From positions 256,185,016 through 256,249,015 of the forward strand of contig OX465597.1 of assembly GCA_950022295.1 (NCBI GenBank): 64,000 nt of DNA, written 5' to 3'. Below are positions 20,281 through 31,249 of this stretch, in pieces (the stretch's first letter is position 1; every line of letters begins with the position of its first letter). The translations under genes were made by a program, and so were the position numbers. Under the pieces are notes generated by a model. That model had not been told where the DNA came from. It worked only from the letters and a program-made list of their open reading frames with translations, and did not search any database. The DNA is from Bromus sterilis. Taxonomy: Eukaryota; Streptophyta; Magnoliopsida; Poales; Poaceae.

Positions 20281-23200
20281 CTAACAATAGTCGGGATCAT
20301 CGGTCTCTTCTCCGCGATCAATTGAAGGATCGTCATCGCTATCACGCGTGTCGTCGATAATGATGGCCTCATCAGGTTCAACAACACCAACATTTGGAAG
20401 GCCTTTATGTAAACGGTGAAGCATTGACAGGTCATCTGGAGCAGTAACCTCTTCTTCAGGCTCTTCAACATCGTCGTTAGCGGGTTCACTCTCATCATCG
20501 TTATCGGGTTCACTCTCATTGTCTTCTTCCATGTTCTGGGGTGGCGTAGAGCGGTTTCGGAAACGTTTTTTTATCACTCGTGTTTCTTGGAAGAATTCTC
20601 CTTCATATGTCTCTGGGTCAATGTGGGGTACATAATCGTCTTCATTGGGGGGAGGTGGTCTAATATGTGCTGGCACATCATAAACGACATCCCAACCTTT
20701 CAGGTTTTCAACCGTTTGGCAGAGGTAGGATAGATAGAAAACCTGGGTGGCCTGTTGAGCCGTAATATAGACATCAGGGACATTTAAATGGGTGTCTTGT
20801 CGAATTTCAACTAGACCTACATGTTCATGAGTCCGTCTAGTCCTCGACGGGAGAAACCAATGACATTTGAAGACAACGACGTTGGGAGGATTTTCACCAT
20901 AGAATAGAAGTTCGTATATTGCTTCAACTCTTCCATAATACTCAATACCTCCGTCGCCGACAGCAGAGACACCCGAATTTGTACTTTTTCGATCGGCCAT
21001 TTTTCGCTCTTTATCAACGGTACGAAAGCGATACACGTTGATGTCGTATTTCTCAAATACACGGACCTTATTGTCAAAACCATTAGCGACTTGTCTCAAT
21101 TCGGCGTCCATAGGCTCCTCATTTGACTATAAGTTTTATATTGTTATATTAGTGAAAAATAGGTCGAACCAACAAATGAAACCCTATATATGAATGATAG
21201 TTACCGTTCATTTGAACCAAGAGATGAAACCAGGATTGCCGTCTACTTGATTGGCAAGAAGCTCATACTCTGCGATGGAATCACTTTCAATAACCACTCC
21301 ATTCGAGATTTGGCGACGTATCGACTGTATGAATTCAGGGGAATTAATAAGAAACAAGAATTATTAGAAGTTGCGAAACAATGTACGTACCGAGCACTTA
21401 CTCGATGTACGGTCGCACTTCTGTTAGGTTGGTGAAGATATACAGTGTAAGAGTCTGCCATTCTTTGATATCCAAAATCTTATTTCTCGAAGCACCAACA
21501 GGTCCAAGCTTCCCTTTGAATAGGCTGAGGTTGGATTGACGCCGTTGGGGGTCGCCAGTATTGTACCGAGGATTTGGATTATGGAAATGGCGATTTTTGG
21601 CTTCATAATGTGATGTCACGAAGTTTGCCGCCCCCTCGGTAATGAAAGCCTCGGCCATCGATGCTTCAATTCTACGTTTATTTTTACATTTTGCTCGAAG
21701 CGTCTTCTGCATTCTCTCTGTTGAATAGCACCAACGATTTTGCACAGGGCCCCCTCATCTTGCCTCGGTCGGGAGATGCAATATCAAATGCTGCATCGGA
21801 TTAAACAAACCCGGTGGAAAGATCTTCTCTAATTTGCAGAGCAACTCCGGTGCCATATCTTCCATGTCTTCTAGCACGCCATCGGATAGTTCTTTAGCAC
21901 AAAGAACACGAAAGAAATAGCTCAGTTCTTCCAGTACTAGCCACTCTTCCTCGGGGATATAGCCGCGCAACATCATCGGCATTACCCGCTCAAGCCATAT
22001 GTGCCAATCATGACTCTTTAGCCCTAATATTTTATGTTTTTCAGGACTCACTCCCCTCCTCAGATTCGCTGCATACCCATCGGGGAACATCAAACTGTTT
22101 TGCACCCACAAGAGAATTTCCCTGATATGCCCCCTTTCAAGATTGAACCAGGCCCTTGGCTTCTTCTTTCCTTTCGGCTGTCGCATGTTCTGTGAGGGTC
22201 TATCACATAGAGTCTCCTGGTCGACTCTAGCTTTAGGATTATCCTTTGACTTCCCATCTATGCCGAAAAATGTACCAAACAGGGCCTCGCCGATATTTTT
22301 TTCAGTGTGCATCACGTCAATATTGTGTGGAAGTTTGAGGTCTTGGAAGTAGGGGAGATCCCAGAAGCATGTCTTGTGAGTCCAGGCGTGTTCCGAATTA
22401 TATCCCTTGAAATACCCGGGACGTTCTGGATCAGGCTCGAGAGAGTTCAACTGTGCCAAGACATGTTCGCCCGTCATCGTAGGTGCTGCCAAGTTTTTGA
22501 CAACTTTGCCTTTGATGAAGTTCTTCTTGTCTTTTCTAAAAGGATGCTTAGGAGGCAGAAACTGTCTATGCAAGTCGAAGCAGGAATACTTTCCACCCGC
22601 CTTCAGCCAATGAAACTGAAGAGCAGCCTTGCATGTTGGGCACCCGAACTTTCCATGAACACAGAAGCCAGCGAAAAGCGCATACGCCGGCAAGTCATGC
22701 ATCGAGTACTGGTACCAAACATGCATTTTGAAGGTCTTTTTGCTAGCTGCATCGTATGTCTTGAACCCTTCGTCCCAAGCTTGTTGCAATTCCTCCTTAA
22801 GAGGTTGCATGTACACATCCATATTCTTCCCCGGATATTTGGGCCCTGGTATTATCAACGTCAGGAAAATGTTCTTCCTTTTCATAATCTCTGAGCGGGG
22901 GAGATTGAGTGGCATGACAAATACAGGCCAACAACTATATGGGGCTGCCATCAGACCGAAAGGATTGAACCCATCTGTGCCGACGGCGATTCGGCAATGC
23001 CTTGGCTCCTTAGCTTTTTCCGAATTCTTTTCATCAAAGTGCTTCTATGCTGAACCATCCGATGGGTGAGTCAACATCGGCTTCCCATCTGCATCAAATT
23101 CTGTTCTCTTCACATGTTTGTGCCATGTCATCTGTCAGGTTGTCTCTTCCATCATGTAAAGGTGTTCAATTCTTGGTATCACTGGAAGATACCGAAGAAC

Positions 23201-23947
23201 ATTTACGGGTATTTTGGTCTGCGTCTTCTCACCTTGACCATTGTCTACCACAACATACCTGGATGACTTGCATTTGGGACAATAGTCTTCGTCCGCATAC
23301 TCTTTCCTAAATAAAGCACATCCATTTTCACTAGCATGTATCTGCTCATAGGGCATCTTAAGTACCTTCAGGATTTTATCCGATTGGTACAGGTTTGCAG
23401 GCATAACATGATCTTTTGGTAGAAACCGCCCAATTAGGGTCGTGATCGCATTGTAACAATCTGTGCCCAAGTTGAATTGTGCCTTCAAAGCCATCAACTG
23501 TGCGATGGCATCGAGCTGACAAAGCTCAGTGTGAGCGTGCAGCGGACGTTTCGAAGACTCCAACATATCATAGAAGGCCTTCGCAGATTCCTCCATCTCA
23601 TCGTCCTCATCCCGCGCATCGTCAAAGTCCTGCACCATGTCTTCGATCCCGGTTCCGTACTCATCCGTGCGCTGACGGACCACCTCCTCTCTCCGTCGTC
23701 CGCCAGACTCGCCATGGAAGGTCCACACCGTATAACCAGGCTTATAACCCCACTTCTGCAAGTGTTTACCCATATCCACCTCTGTCGCCTGTTTATAATT
23801 GTCGCACCTAACGCAGGGGCACCAGGTTTTTCTCTGCCCATTTGCAAACGCCGCTCTCAGAAACTCCTTGGTTTTCATTGCCCATTCATTGGTGATCTCT
23901 TTCTGATTAGGGCGACCAGTGTACATCCACGCACGATCATCGCTCAT
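20281..23947 (-). pseudogene. TNP2-type CACTA transposase, copy B (three nonsense codons)
   Basis: From ATG 23947 a nearly continuous frame covers the transposase-associated domain (EWAMKTKEFLRAAFANGQRKTWCPC) and the linker up to TGA 23135. The TNP2 core and part of DUF4218 are open from 22951 to 21755 (398 residues, including NIDVMHTEKNIGEALFGTFFG). DUF4218 continues after TGA 21755, and after two introns DUF4216 and the acidic tail run from 21111 to 20281. The three stops are 23135 (Arg codon), 23045 (Trp codon) and 21755 (Leu codon). The first two are shared with copy A. Without them this would be a full-length transposase of roughly 1,000 residues. Confidence 0.92.
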
Positions 23948-24082
23948 CTTGTTGCTACAGCTAGCTACTAAACAACAAATATACCATTTTATTACGTCCA
24001 CTTTTTATTGCTTTTATCATACATAGCTACGGCATATGCAATTAACCTACACACTAATAGGTAAAGATAGGTCCTAATCCCA

Positions 24083-24294
24083 CCCGAGTATGTGTAGATT
24101 GGGTCGGTTTCCCCTGCTTTGGTCCCGATCCGACGCGGTATTTCGGCAGCACCTCCCCGCTGTTCTCCTAATACACGTCTCGACAACAAGCCGAGAGGTT
24201 GTGTATCCGGAGAACAACAGGGAGGCGCTGACGAAATTCCGCGTCGGATCAGGACCAGAGCATGGAAAAACGACCCAATCTACACATACGCGGG
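24083..24294. repeat. 212-base inverted repeat upstream of transposase B
   Basis: Counterpart of 8667-8878. It starts cccgagtatgtgtagattgg and ends with cccaatctacacatacgcggg-like sequence. Arms differ slightly from those in A, but the fold is retained. Confidence 0.82.
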
Positions 24295-24318
24295 CTGTCC
24301 ATGGATAACGTTGGACAA

Positions 24319-24381
24319 TTCGAAAGAATTACTATTATAAATATGCAAATGAATGCATATTTATACTGTAATCCTTTCGAA
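24319..24381. repeat. 63-base palindrome upstream of transposase B
   Basis: ttcgaaagaattactattat pairs with the end actgtaatcctttcgaa around atgcaaatgaatgcat. Same place and structure as 8579-8642 in copy A. Confidence 0.78.
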
Positions 24382-24609
24382 TGGGAGACGCATACTGGTT
24401 ACGCAACTTTACATACTGCTAGAGCTACCGTTATCGGCATGAAGGCCAGAATTGAGCAAAGGAAAAAGGGGGAGAGGACAAGAATTTTTTTTGCTCACCC
24501 TCGAACTCAGGGAGGTCGCCGAATGGAGGGGGCGGAGGTCGTCGACCACCAGACCTTCACACCAGGAAGATTCTTGCACATTAAAATTCACCCAATCAAC
24601 ACACACACT

Positions 24610-25780
24610 TGATCCCGGTAATTACATCTTTTTTATTTTTTTCCCTATTATTTTCATTTATTTCATTTCATTTTCTCTTATTTTTTCCTCCTCCTCCTCC
24701 TTCTTCTTCTTCACCTCCAACTTCTTCTTCACCCCTAACTTATTCTTCTTATTCTTCTCCACCTCCAACTTCTACTTATTCATCTCCACCTCCAACTTCT
24801 TCTTATTATTCTTCTCCACCTCCAACTTCTACTTATTCATCTCCACCTCCAACTTCTTCTTCTTATTCTTATATTACCCCAAGCTCCCCTCCTCCTCCTT
24901 GTTATTTTTATTATCTTCAACTTCTTTTTTCTCTTCTTCTTTTACTATTTTACTTTACCCCTAATTTGTTTCCCTCTTCTTCTTTTATTTCCTTTCTTTT
25001 CTTTCTTTCTCTTCTTCTTTTCCTATTCAACTTTTACTCCTAAGGGATTTTTTGGATTCCTAAGGATTTTTCTTATGGATTGCCTTTGGATCATAGGATT
25101 GAAACCATCAAATTCCTAAGGAATCTTAACATGAGCTCTAAGCTCTTTTTATTTTTCCTGTGAGAAGTCCAATACACTCACACTCTATCTCTCTCTACTC
25201 TATCTCCTCATTCCTACAAAAAACTTACACTACCTAAACTAAACAGAGAAGAAAACATATCTAATTAACCCTAAAAAATCTAACACAATCTAAACTAACT
25301 AAAATAGAGAATTCTAACTAATTATAACATAAAACTAACTAAAACAGAGAAATATAACTAACTAAAACCTAAAAGCAACTAAAACTAACTAACTAATTAA
25401 CATGAAAATCCTATAAAAATAGCATGGAGGGGAGGAGGGGAGGGGCTTACCTTTGGTGGGTGGCTGCGGGTGGGGGTGGAGGTGGCGTCGGCGAGGTGGG
25501 CAGCGGCTTGCTCAAAGGAGGCCGACGATGGCTTGCTCGGGGCCGGCGGCGGCCGAGATGAGGGGAGGCGGCGTTGGAGGAGGGAGGCGGGCTGTGGCCG
25601 GGGAGAGGGCTTAGCTGAGAGGAGGCAGGGCGGTGGCCGGCTGTGGCGGAGGGAGCCGGGGAGGCGTGGGCGGCGGCGGCGGAGGTGTCGGCGGCGGCGA
25701 CGTCGTAGGACAGAGAGGCGTGGGAGGAGGAGAGTGAGAGTGGTGGAGAGAGTGGGCCGACGTGTGCGGGGTTAACGGCA
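24610..25780 (-). other. Leader of CACTA B: polypyrimidine tract, AT-rich segment, GC-rich exon-like block
   Basis: 24640-25040 is (TTC/TCC)n sequence with an internal ~54-base tandem unit (cttctccacctccaacttct, about three copies near 24755-24860). 25045-25420 is AT-rich (actaactaaaac repeats) with no gene seen. 25430-25780 is GC-rich, like the block at 7190-7460 in A, and is probably untranslated leader. Frames here code only low-complexity Ser/Pro/Phe or Gly/Arg strings. Confidence 0.6.
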
Positions 25781-26103
25781 GCGCGTTATGCCTTCCGTAA
25801 GCAGACGACAAAGACGGGGTTTGCCGTCCGCTGGAAGACGGCATAGCACGGGTCCGTTAAGCCAGAGGAGATGCAGCCCGGGTGGGCCCGCTGGGTTGTT
25901 TGCCGTCTAACTATGGACGGCATAGGGACCTTTGCCGTCTGCATAGGCCAGCGCAGACGGTAAAGTAGTTGTTTACCGTATGTCCGAGGTTTGCCTTCTG
26001 TATCTAGGGATGCAGACGGCATACACCTACTTTGCCGTCTGCCCCGATGAAAAACAGACGGCAAAGACCCTGGCACATGGCAAACTTGTGAATTCCAGTA
26101 GTG
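25781..26103 (-). repeat. 5' terminal and subterminal repeats of CACTA B
   Basis: About ten gacggca/tgccgtc motifs and the terminal gaattccagtagtg. Inverted counterpart of 6830-7160: both contain ctggcacatggcaaact-like sequence and a cggggcagac block close to the end. Confidence 0.85.
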
Positions 26104-26106
26104 TCT

Positions 26107-26958
26107 TCTTCTTCTTCTTCTTTTTCTTTTAACTTTCTTTTCTTTCATTTTGCAGTTTTGCTTCATGGGAGTCATGCATTCATGTAGTGGTGCTTCTTCA
26201 CTTGTAGTATAGTTGTTTGTTTTGAGACTTGTACTATTTATGTGTTTGAGACTTGTGATGTAGTTGTTTGACACTTGTGTGCACTATGTATATAGATCAC
26301 TTGATCTTCATTATGTGTTTGAGACTATATATGGATCACTTGATGTTAATTATGTGTTTGGATCACTTGATGATATGTGATATGTGCTTCTAGTACTGCT
26401 AGTACATATGGATTAGAAGAAAACAAACAAAACAGTGGGTTTGTAGCCTCTTTGCCGTCTGCAAGCTGTCAGCAAAGGCCTTTGCCGTCTTCTTGAAGTT
26501 GGCAAAGAGAACACGTGGCGCCCAGCTGTGCAATCTGGCAACAACTGGGTGACCATTTGGTCATTATGCCATCTGCCTCCGGCAAGGCAGACGGCAAAGT
26601 TGGGAGACTATGCCGTCTGCTACAGGACAACAAACATATGACGGGGGGGGGGGGGGGGAGTGACGTCATGGACCTGCCGGATGACGACATACTGTTTTAC
26701 CGTTTGTCAGTAGACGGCAAACCCCGCCGTTAACGGCCTGACGGAGCCGGCTGGAAAAGGTTCGCCGTCACGCCCGCTCTGCCGTCTGCTTGTACAAATG
26801 CGAACGGCAAACGGCAAACGGCAAAGCACCTCTTTGCCGAAGAAATGGCTGACGGGTGCTTTGTCGTGCGGGGGCAGACGGCAAAGGGCTTTGCCGTCCG
26901 CCATACAGGTGTTTGCCGTCCGCCAAGGCAGACGACAAATAGGTGAATTCCATTAGTG
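26107..26958 (+). repeat. 3' end of CACTA A after the insertion of B
   Basis: 26107-26440 continues the untranslated 3' region (repeated tgtgtttgagact and gatcacttgat words; no gene). 26440-26958 is the 3' subterminal array with cagacggcaaag motifs, a run of about 18 G at 26643, and the end ccattagtg, one base off the ccagtagtg of the other three ends. Confidence 0.85.
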
Positions 26959-26961
26959 CTT

Positions 26962-28367
26962 AATTCCACTTTCTACTAGTTAATGGAATTAAATCCAGGA
27001 AAACACTTAGACATCTCTAAACATTGTGAAAACTTGTGGAGATGATCTTTGTGATCCCAATGACCTCTCCCAAGGTTGTAGTTTCCTTTATAAAGCCAAT
27101 AATCCCATTTTAGCTCATTCCTAAAGGAGCTACCATTATGGTTGCTCCATTATTGGTCAAATGAATTGTGGAGCTCCTCCTATCCAACCCATGGCCATTT
27201 CCATCAAAACATGGTGTTCCATAGTTCAAATTTTGAGTATAGCTTCCCTTTTCAAATTTAGGGAAGAATTTCACTTTATGAAAGAAGTGTTATTTATATC
27301 TGCCCATTGCATGCCAAACTTTTTGTGCCATCTCTCTTAGCCAGATCATGGAGTTGTGACAAGTTTCAGCCACAATGGCCAAGCTAATATTCCAAACAAA
27401 ATTCACAAGTTTTTGTCCAGAAGAAAACTTTGTGAAGGAAGTGCCAGCTAGCCTTGCCCATTTGTGTTGAAACTTTGTACACTTTCTAACCATAGTGGAT
27501 GACTAGCCTCAGCCAAAATTCAAGCCTAGGGGAGCACTTTTCTCGCCACACCACAGCACATACCCCTTCTGCCTAAATGGCACAATTTCAAAGGAAGTGC
27601 CCTTTTCATTTTTCCATTTGATCCCAAATCTTGCAGAGGGAATCACCTTGGTGTATTATTGTTTTGACCCAAGTTTCAGCATCTTGCACCAAGTGAGACT
27701 CGCCTAGGTCAGCACAAACACCTCTTGCATGGAACTAGGTCATGTCACTTTCAGCCACTACATGCCATGCAGGTCAGCCCACCTAGGTTCTATCACCTCC
27801 TGATGCATCACACCACACAGCAGACATGGTCTCTGGTCAAACCTAGGCGTGGTACACGAGGTGGCCACGGTGACCACGCGGATGGCGTGCACCTACGATG
27901 CTCTGCAACTGTTGGTGTTGTTGTCTAATTCCCCTTGTCGTCGTTACCTTGTCCGGGCATGTCTGCCGTAAACCCCACTCGAAGCTTGTTCACCTCGACC
28001 CCCTCCCGCCTTGTCCCTTTCCTCTGTCCGCCCGTGCCGACAGGCGATGCTCCGCAGGCTGGCCACCACGTCGCCATGCTCTGGAGTCTTAGAGCATTAG
28101 TCCAGCCCTCCTCGTGTCTATTTAAAGCGCGGCTAGACCACCCCCAACCTGCGGCACCCCAGCCTCCTCCCCTCGAAGCCACGACCCCTGCCTCGCCCCC
28201 ATGGACGAAGCTTCCCACGGCCGTCTCACCCTGCCTGCGTGGGACGGCGCCACCGGCCGGCCCCGAGCCATCCGAGCACACTCGTAACCTCCTGGCCTCC
28301 CATAGCACCCGTCTCCCTGTTTATAACTCGCAGGTTCCCCGCCGTGCTCCCCACGGCCGCCATGGCA
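26962..28367 (+). mobile_element. Second segment of L2
   Basis: Continuation of the sequence split by CACTA A. The first ~700 bases are AT-rich and the last ~450 GC-rich, with a TATA-like ctatttaaag at about 28118, as in long grass LTRs. Open frames here (for example 27935-28612) are Pro/Ala-rich, run across the element boundary at 28368 and resemble no family. The end of L2 is not seen because element H starts at 28368. Confidence 0.5.
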
Positions 28368-29509
28368 TGTCACAACTCAAGATTAAGTATGTGCTAGGGT
28401 TCAAGTGCTCCTTTGCATCAAGTAAAATTTTTCAAAAGAAATCCAATTGGGGAAAAAGAAAAGCCCTAAAGAATTTAATTCAAATGGCCGGAGAAAAATC
28501 TTTTTCCAAAAATCTTCTGAAAATTTTGAAAATCTCTATAAATGGGCATGATCACATTTCTTGTGTTGTGGGCCCAACCTCATGCCCTAAGATTTTCAAA
28601 AAGTCCAAGTAAGGCTGGGAAATTAATTAATACCCCTATTTGATTTGAAATTCAAATTATTTGAATTTCAAAAATCTCCAAAACTTTTGAGTGGCTGGCT
28701 ATATATATTCTAAGCCCACATAAATTATTTGAGGATTTGATAAATTTCTTTGCTATTTATTTTGAAGAAAAACACAAGAAAGAAAACGAAAAACAGAAGA
28801 AAAACACAGAGAAAAAGAAAAAGGGGCAAACAGGCCAAACTCATTCCCCCACGGCCCAGGCCCACCTCCTCACCTCTTGTCCTCTTCCTCAAGCAGCTCG
28901 CTGGAGGAAGCAGAGCGCATGATGACCGCCACCTCGACACCGAGAGCCGTCTAGGCCTCCTCGAGTCCTCTCCTCGCGCCATCCAAGCCGCCAGAGACCC
29001 CCCGCACATTTCCCCCTCCTCTGGCTTCCTCTTCGTCTCTCTTCCTCGCGAATCCAGCGCCGCCGCAGAGCACGCCGTCGTGCCGCCGTAGCCAACATCG
29101 ATGAGGCGCCAAGCCGTCGTGTCTCTCGCATCCGCCGCCATCGACTTTGCCACCTCACCAACAATCGCGAGTTGGAACGCCCCAAAGACGCCGAATCGAA
29201 CCATCCTCCTCCACCACGACCGCCGGACTCCGGCAAGGATTCCATCGCCCACAGAGCCTCTCCCACCTCGGCGACAACACCATTGCAATCATGGTGAGCC
29301 AGCGTCTTTCCCCTCTCTCCATGCCCAGCCCCGTGCCCTCCTTCGCCGTGTTCATCTATGCAGAGACACGGTCGCCGCGATTCTCAACGCCGGCTAGGCT
29401 GCAGGCACCCCGGTGACCCCCGTATAGTGCACGCGATGCGGAAGACCACGGGGGCCCTTTTGGTGTTAGTCCCATGCCCCCCGTGTCCTAAATCAAATTC
29501 CATCGAACC
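28368..29509 (+). repeat. 5' LTR of H, first segment
   Basis: The first ~360 bases match, inverted, both 1-355 and the right end of the solo LTR at 58096 (gtgctagggtt, cctttgcatca, gaaatccaattgggg). The rest is GC-rich. It is interrupted after gaacc (29505-29509), which is repeated at 58452-58456 on the far side of the Tat element. Confidence 0.85.
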
Positions 29510-30062
29510 TGTCGTGGGAAAGTCATGGTAGATGTCCGTAGACTCGGACTTATCGTGGGACTTTTGCTGCGAGGCGAATTCGAGGAGAGAGTCGACATAG
29601 GCACAAGACTCGGCGAGCTACCCAGGTTCGGCCCCGAAGGTGCGGTAAATAGCTACTCGTGCTTTTTTACTATAGGGGAATCGACTCTTCAATAGGAAGA
29701 GTCGATCGTATCGATTACAGTGATGATATTTCTCAACCTTAGTCTCGTGGAGATCTAGGCTATGGTGCGAGTTTTCAAGTCCTGGCTTGAGGTATGTCCT
29801 GGCTCTGGTTCCCGTGGACCTTGGCTTATAAAGGCGTCGGGTCCCGGGATTCCTAGAGTCCGTCTCCTATACGATGTGGAGCTCTATTCTACTTTACAAC
29901 TTTCTATGTGCTATACAAGGTAAGTAGAATTCCTTCTAGGTATTCAATCTTCACGCTTGGCAGGTCAGACTCCTGGTCGGGTCTTCTTTGTGGGCCTTCA
30001 TATGTAAGTTGGTCCGGAGGTTCCTAATGCCAGGTCTATGGGCCTGATCCATCCCCCCGACA
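29510..30062 (-). repeat. Tat 3' LTR
   Basis: 553 bases, reading TGTCGGGGGG on the minus strand at 30062 and ending CCCACGACA at 29510. It has shared blocks with the other LTR: cggcgagctacccaggttcg, aggaagagtcgatcgtatc, ttccttctaggt and ggcctgatccat. Identity by eye is high, but differences are scattered over its whole length. Confidence 0.92.
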
Positions 30063-30491
30063 TTAGCACCCAGGATTGTTGTGGTTCTTCAGTCTTCACA
30101 GCAATCTTCTTTTATCTTCTTCATTGCATCCGGCTCTTCATTGATCAAGGGCCGACTTTATGCTTGACGTTGATTGGGAGTCAGAGTCGTCTCTCTTCAA
30201 TTATACTTCGATTCCACTTTCTCCATGAAGTCGGCCTTTCTTCTTGAGTCAGCTATCATATGATTCTCTGCCTAACTCTTTTTAGCTTCTCGTTTCCTTT
30301 TACTTGAAGATTTTTCCTTTGACCTTTGGTCAAAGTTCCGGTTTGGTTTTTATGATCACTTTTCCCGAAACGCCGGTTAGAGGCATTGCTGTTTGTACTG
30401 GGAATCGAGGAGCCTTTCCATAAATGCTATCTACCATGGGTAGTTACCCCGCTTTATTTATGGCATTAATGGATCTTCCCCATGAATCTAC

Positions 30492-30499
30492 TATAAATA
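30492..30499 (+). promoter_or_regulatory. TATA box of the antisense B3 gene
   Basis: tataaata in the context ctactataaatatccc, 71 bases before ATG 30563, with a pyrimidine-rich leader (ttcctcttcctcttcctg) between. The distance is right for a short plant 5' UTR. It points away from the 3' LTR into the element, opposite to the retroelement's own transcription. Confidence 0.6.
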
Positions 30500-30562
30500 T
30501 CCCTTTGGATAGTTTGATCTTTCAAGCGCATCCACTTTCCTCTTCCTCTTCCTGTTTTCCCC

Positions 30563-31139
30563 ATGGCACCTAAGCTAGAAGCCTCTTCTCCGTTGGCATC
30601 CAACGAGCCCGATCCCCGTGCAAGTACTCGAGGTCGCGGCCGTGGTTGTTGTCGTGGCCGTGGTAGAGGTCGTGGCCATGGCAGAGGTAGAGGAAGAAGT
30701 ACACGTGATGCCTCTCCTTATGAATCTCCCCATTCTTCTCCTGAGAGGAGTGAGTTCTTGGTTCATATCCGGACGATTCGACGTTGGATCAAACTTCCCG
30801 AATCTTTTTTCTCAACTTGTGGTTGACTCGATACCTTCGGGACTTTGGCTCCGGTCTGATGGATGTCCTCATGGACCTGTCTGGGTGACAGTTAGTTTTT
30901 CTAACCATGGCACCATGTTTTTTGAGAAAGGTTGGAAAACTTTTCTTCGCTCCAGGAATATTTCTCGAGGAGACACTATTATCTTCAAATTTGATGGTGA
31001 AGACACCTTGTCATCTAGGATCTTCGACTCGGATGGAGACCGAGACTGCTGTTGTGTGGAGAGCTCCAGCATTGAAGAACTTCTTAGTGAAGAAGAAGCT
31101 TCAACGGAGGATGAAGCCGACTCTGAAGAAGATGTCTGA
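30563..31139 (+). pseudogene. Antisense B3-domain protein gene within the Tat element (one frameshift)
   Basis: About 190 residues over two frames. ATG 30563 has a good context (ccccATGG). Residues ~22-46 are Arg-Gly-rich (GRGRGCCRGRGRGRGHGRGR), an RNA-binding or nuclear-type tail. A B3 DNA-binding domain follows: it begins SEFLVHIRTIRRWIKLPESF in the first frame and, after one extra base near 30822-30824, continues as IPSGLWLR, VWVTVSFSN, MFFEKGWKTFLRSRNISRGD and IIFKFDGEDTLSSRIFDSDG. The F-x2-GW-x2-F, GD-x3-F-x-(F/Y)-x-G and IFD signatures are characteristic of B3. The tail is acidic (EELLSEEEASTEDEADSEEDV). A probable 3' end with aatgaaatt lies at 31225-31235. The gene is antisense to pol, where Tat elements are known to carry extra frames; a B3 domain there is my observation. 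Confidence 0.8.
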
Positions 31140-31249
31140 AGCTGTGGGTTTGTCTTCTTAGTAGTATATTGCCAAGTTTTTCTTTTGCTTGTATGGTTTC
31201 CTACTTTGATGTAAGACCCAGTTGGTTTGATGAATGAAATTTATGAACT

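Larger units (their letters stand above)
16286..26103 (-). mobile_element. CACTA transposon B, same family, nested inside A in inverse orientation
   Basis: The 3' end is CACTACTGGAATTCGCC at 16286 and the 5' end gtgaattccagtagtg at 26103, with tct duplicated at 16283-16285 and 26104-26106. Length is 9818 bases. Its coding order, hairpins, minisatellite and subterminal arrays mirror copy A. The transposase frame is more intact than in A, which fits B being the later insertion. Confidence 0.93.
6830..26958 (+). mobile_element. CACTA (En/Spm) DNA transposon A, carrying nested copy B
   Basis: The left end is CACTACTGGAATTC at 6830 and the right end ggtgaattccattagtg at 26958, with the 3-base duplication ctt on both sides (6827-6829, 26959-26961). 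Three-base duplications and CACTA ends define the superfamily. Subterminal regions hold many cagacggcaaag motifs in both orientations, the presumed binding sites of the second protein. Without copy B (and one tct) the element is about 10.3 kb. It encodes a TNP2-type transposase (9014-12724) and a second gene (12855-15208), both heavily mutated. Confidence 0.92.

Noticed and set aside
24452..25043. Two overlapping Ser/Pro/Phe-rich frames on the + strand
   Set aside because: By-product of the polypyrimidine tract of CACTA B, opposite to the direction of its genes.
27935..28612. 225-residue Pro/Ala-rich frame, considered as a host gene
   Set aside because: It crosses the boundary between L2 and element H at 28368 and has the composition of a GC-rich LTR leader; no family resemblance.
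30618..30766. Alternative Val/Glu-rich start of the B3 gene in the second frame (ATG 30618)
   Set aside because: The first frame has the better start context, an Arg-Gly-rich tail and the beginning of the B3 fold; the Val-rich string is its shifted translation.
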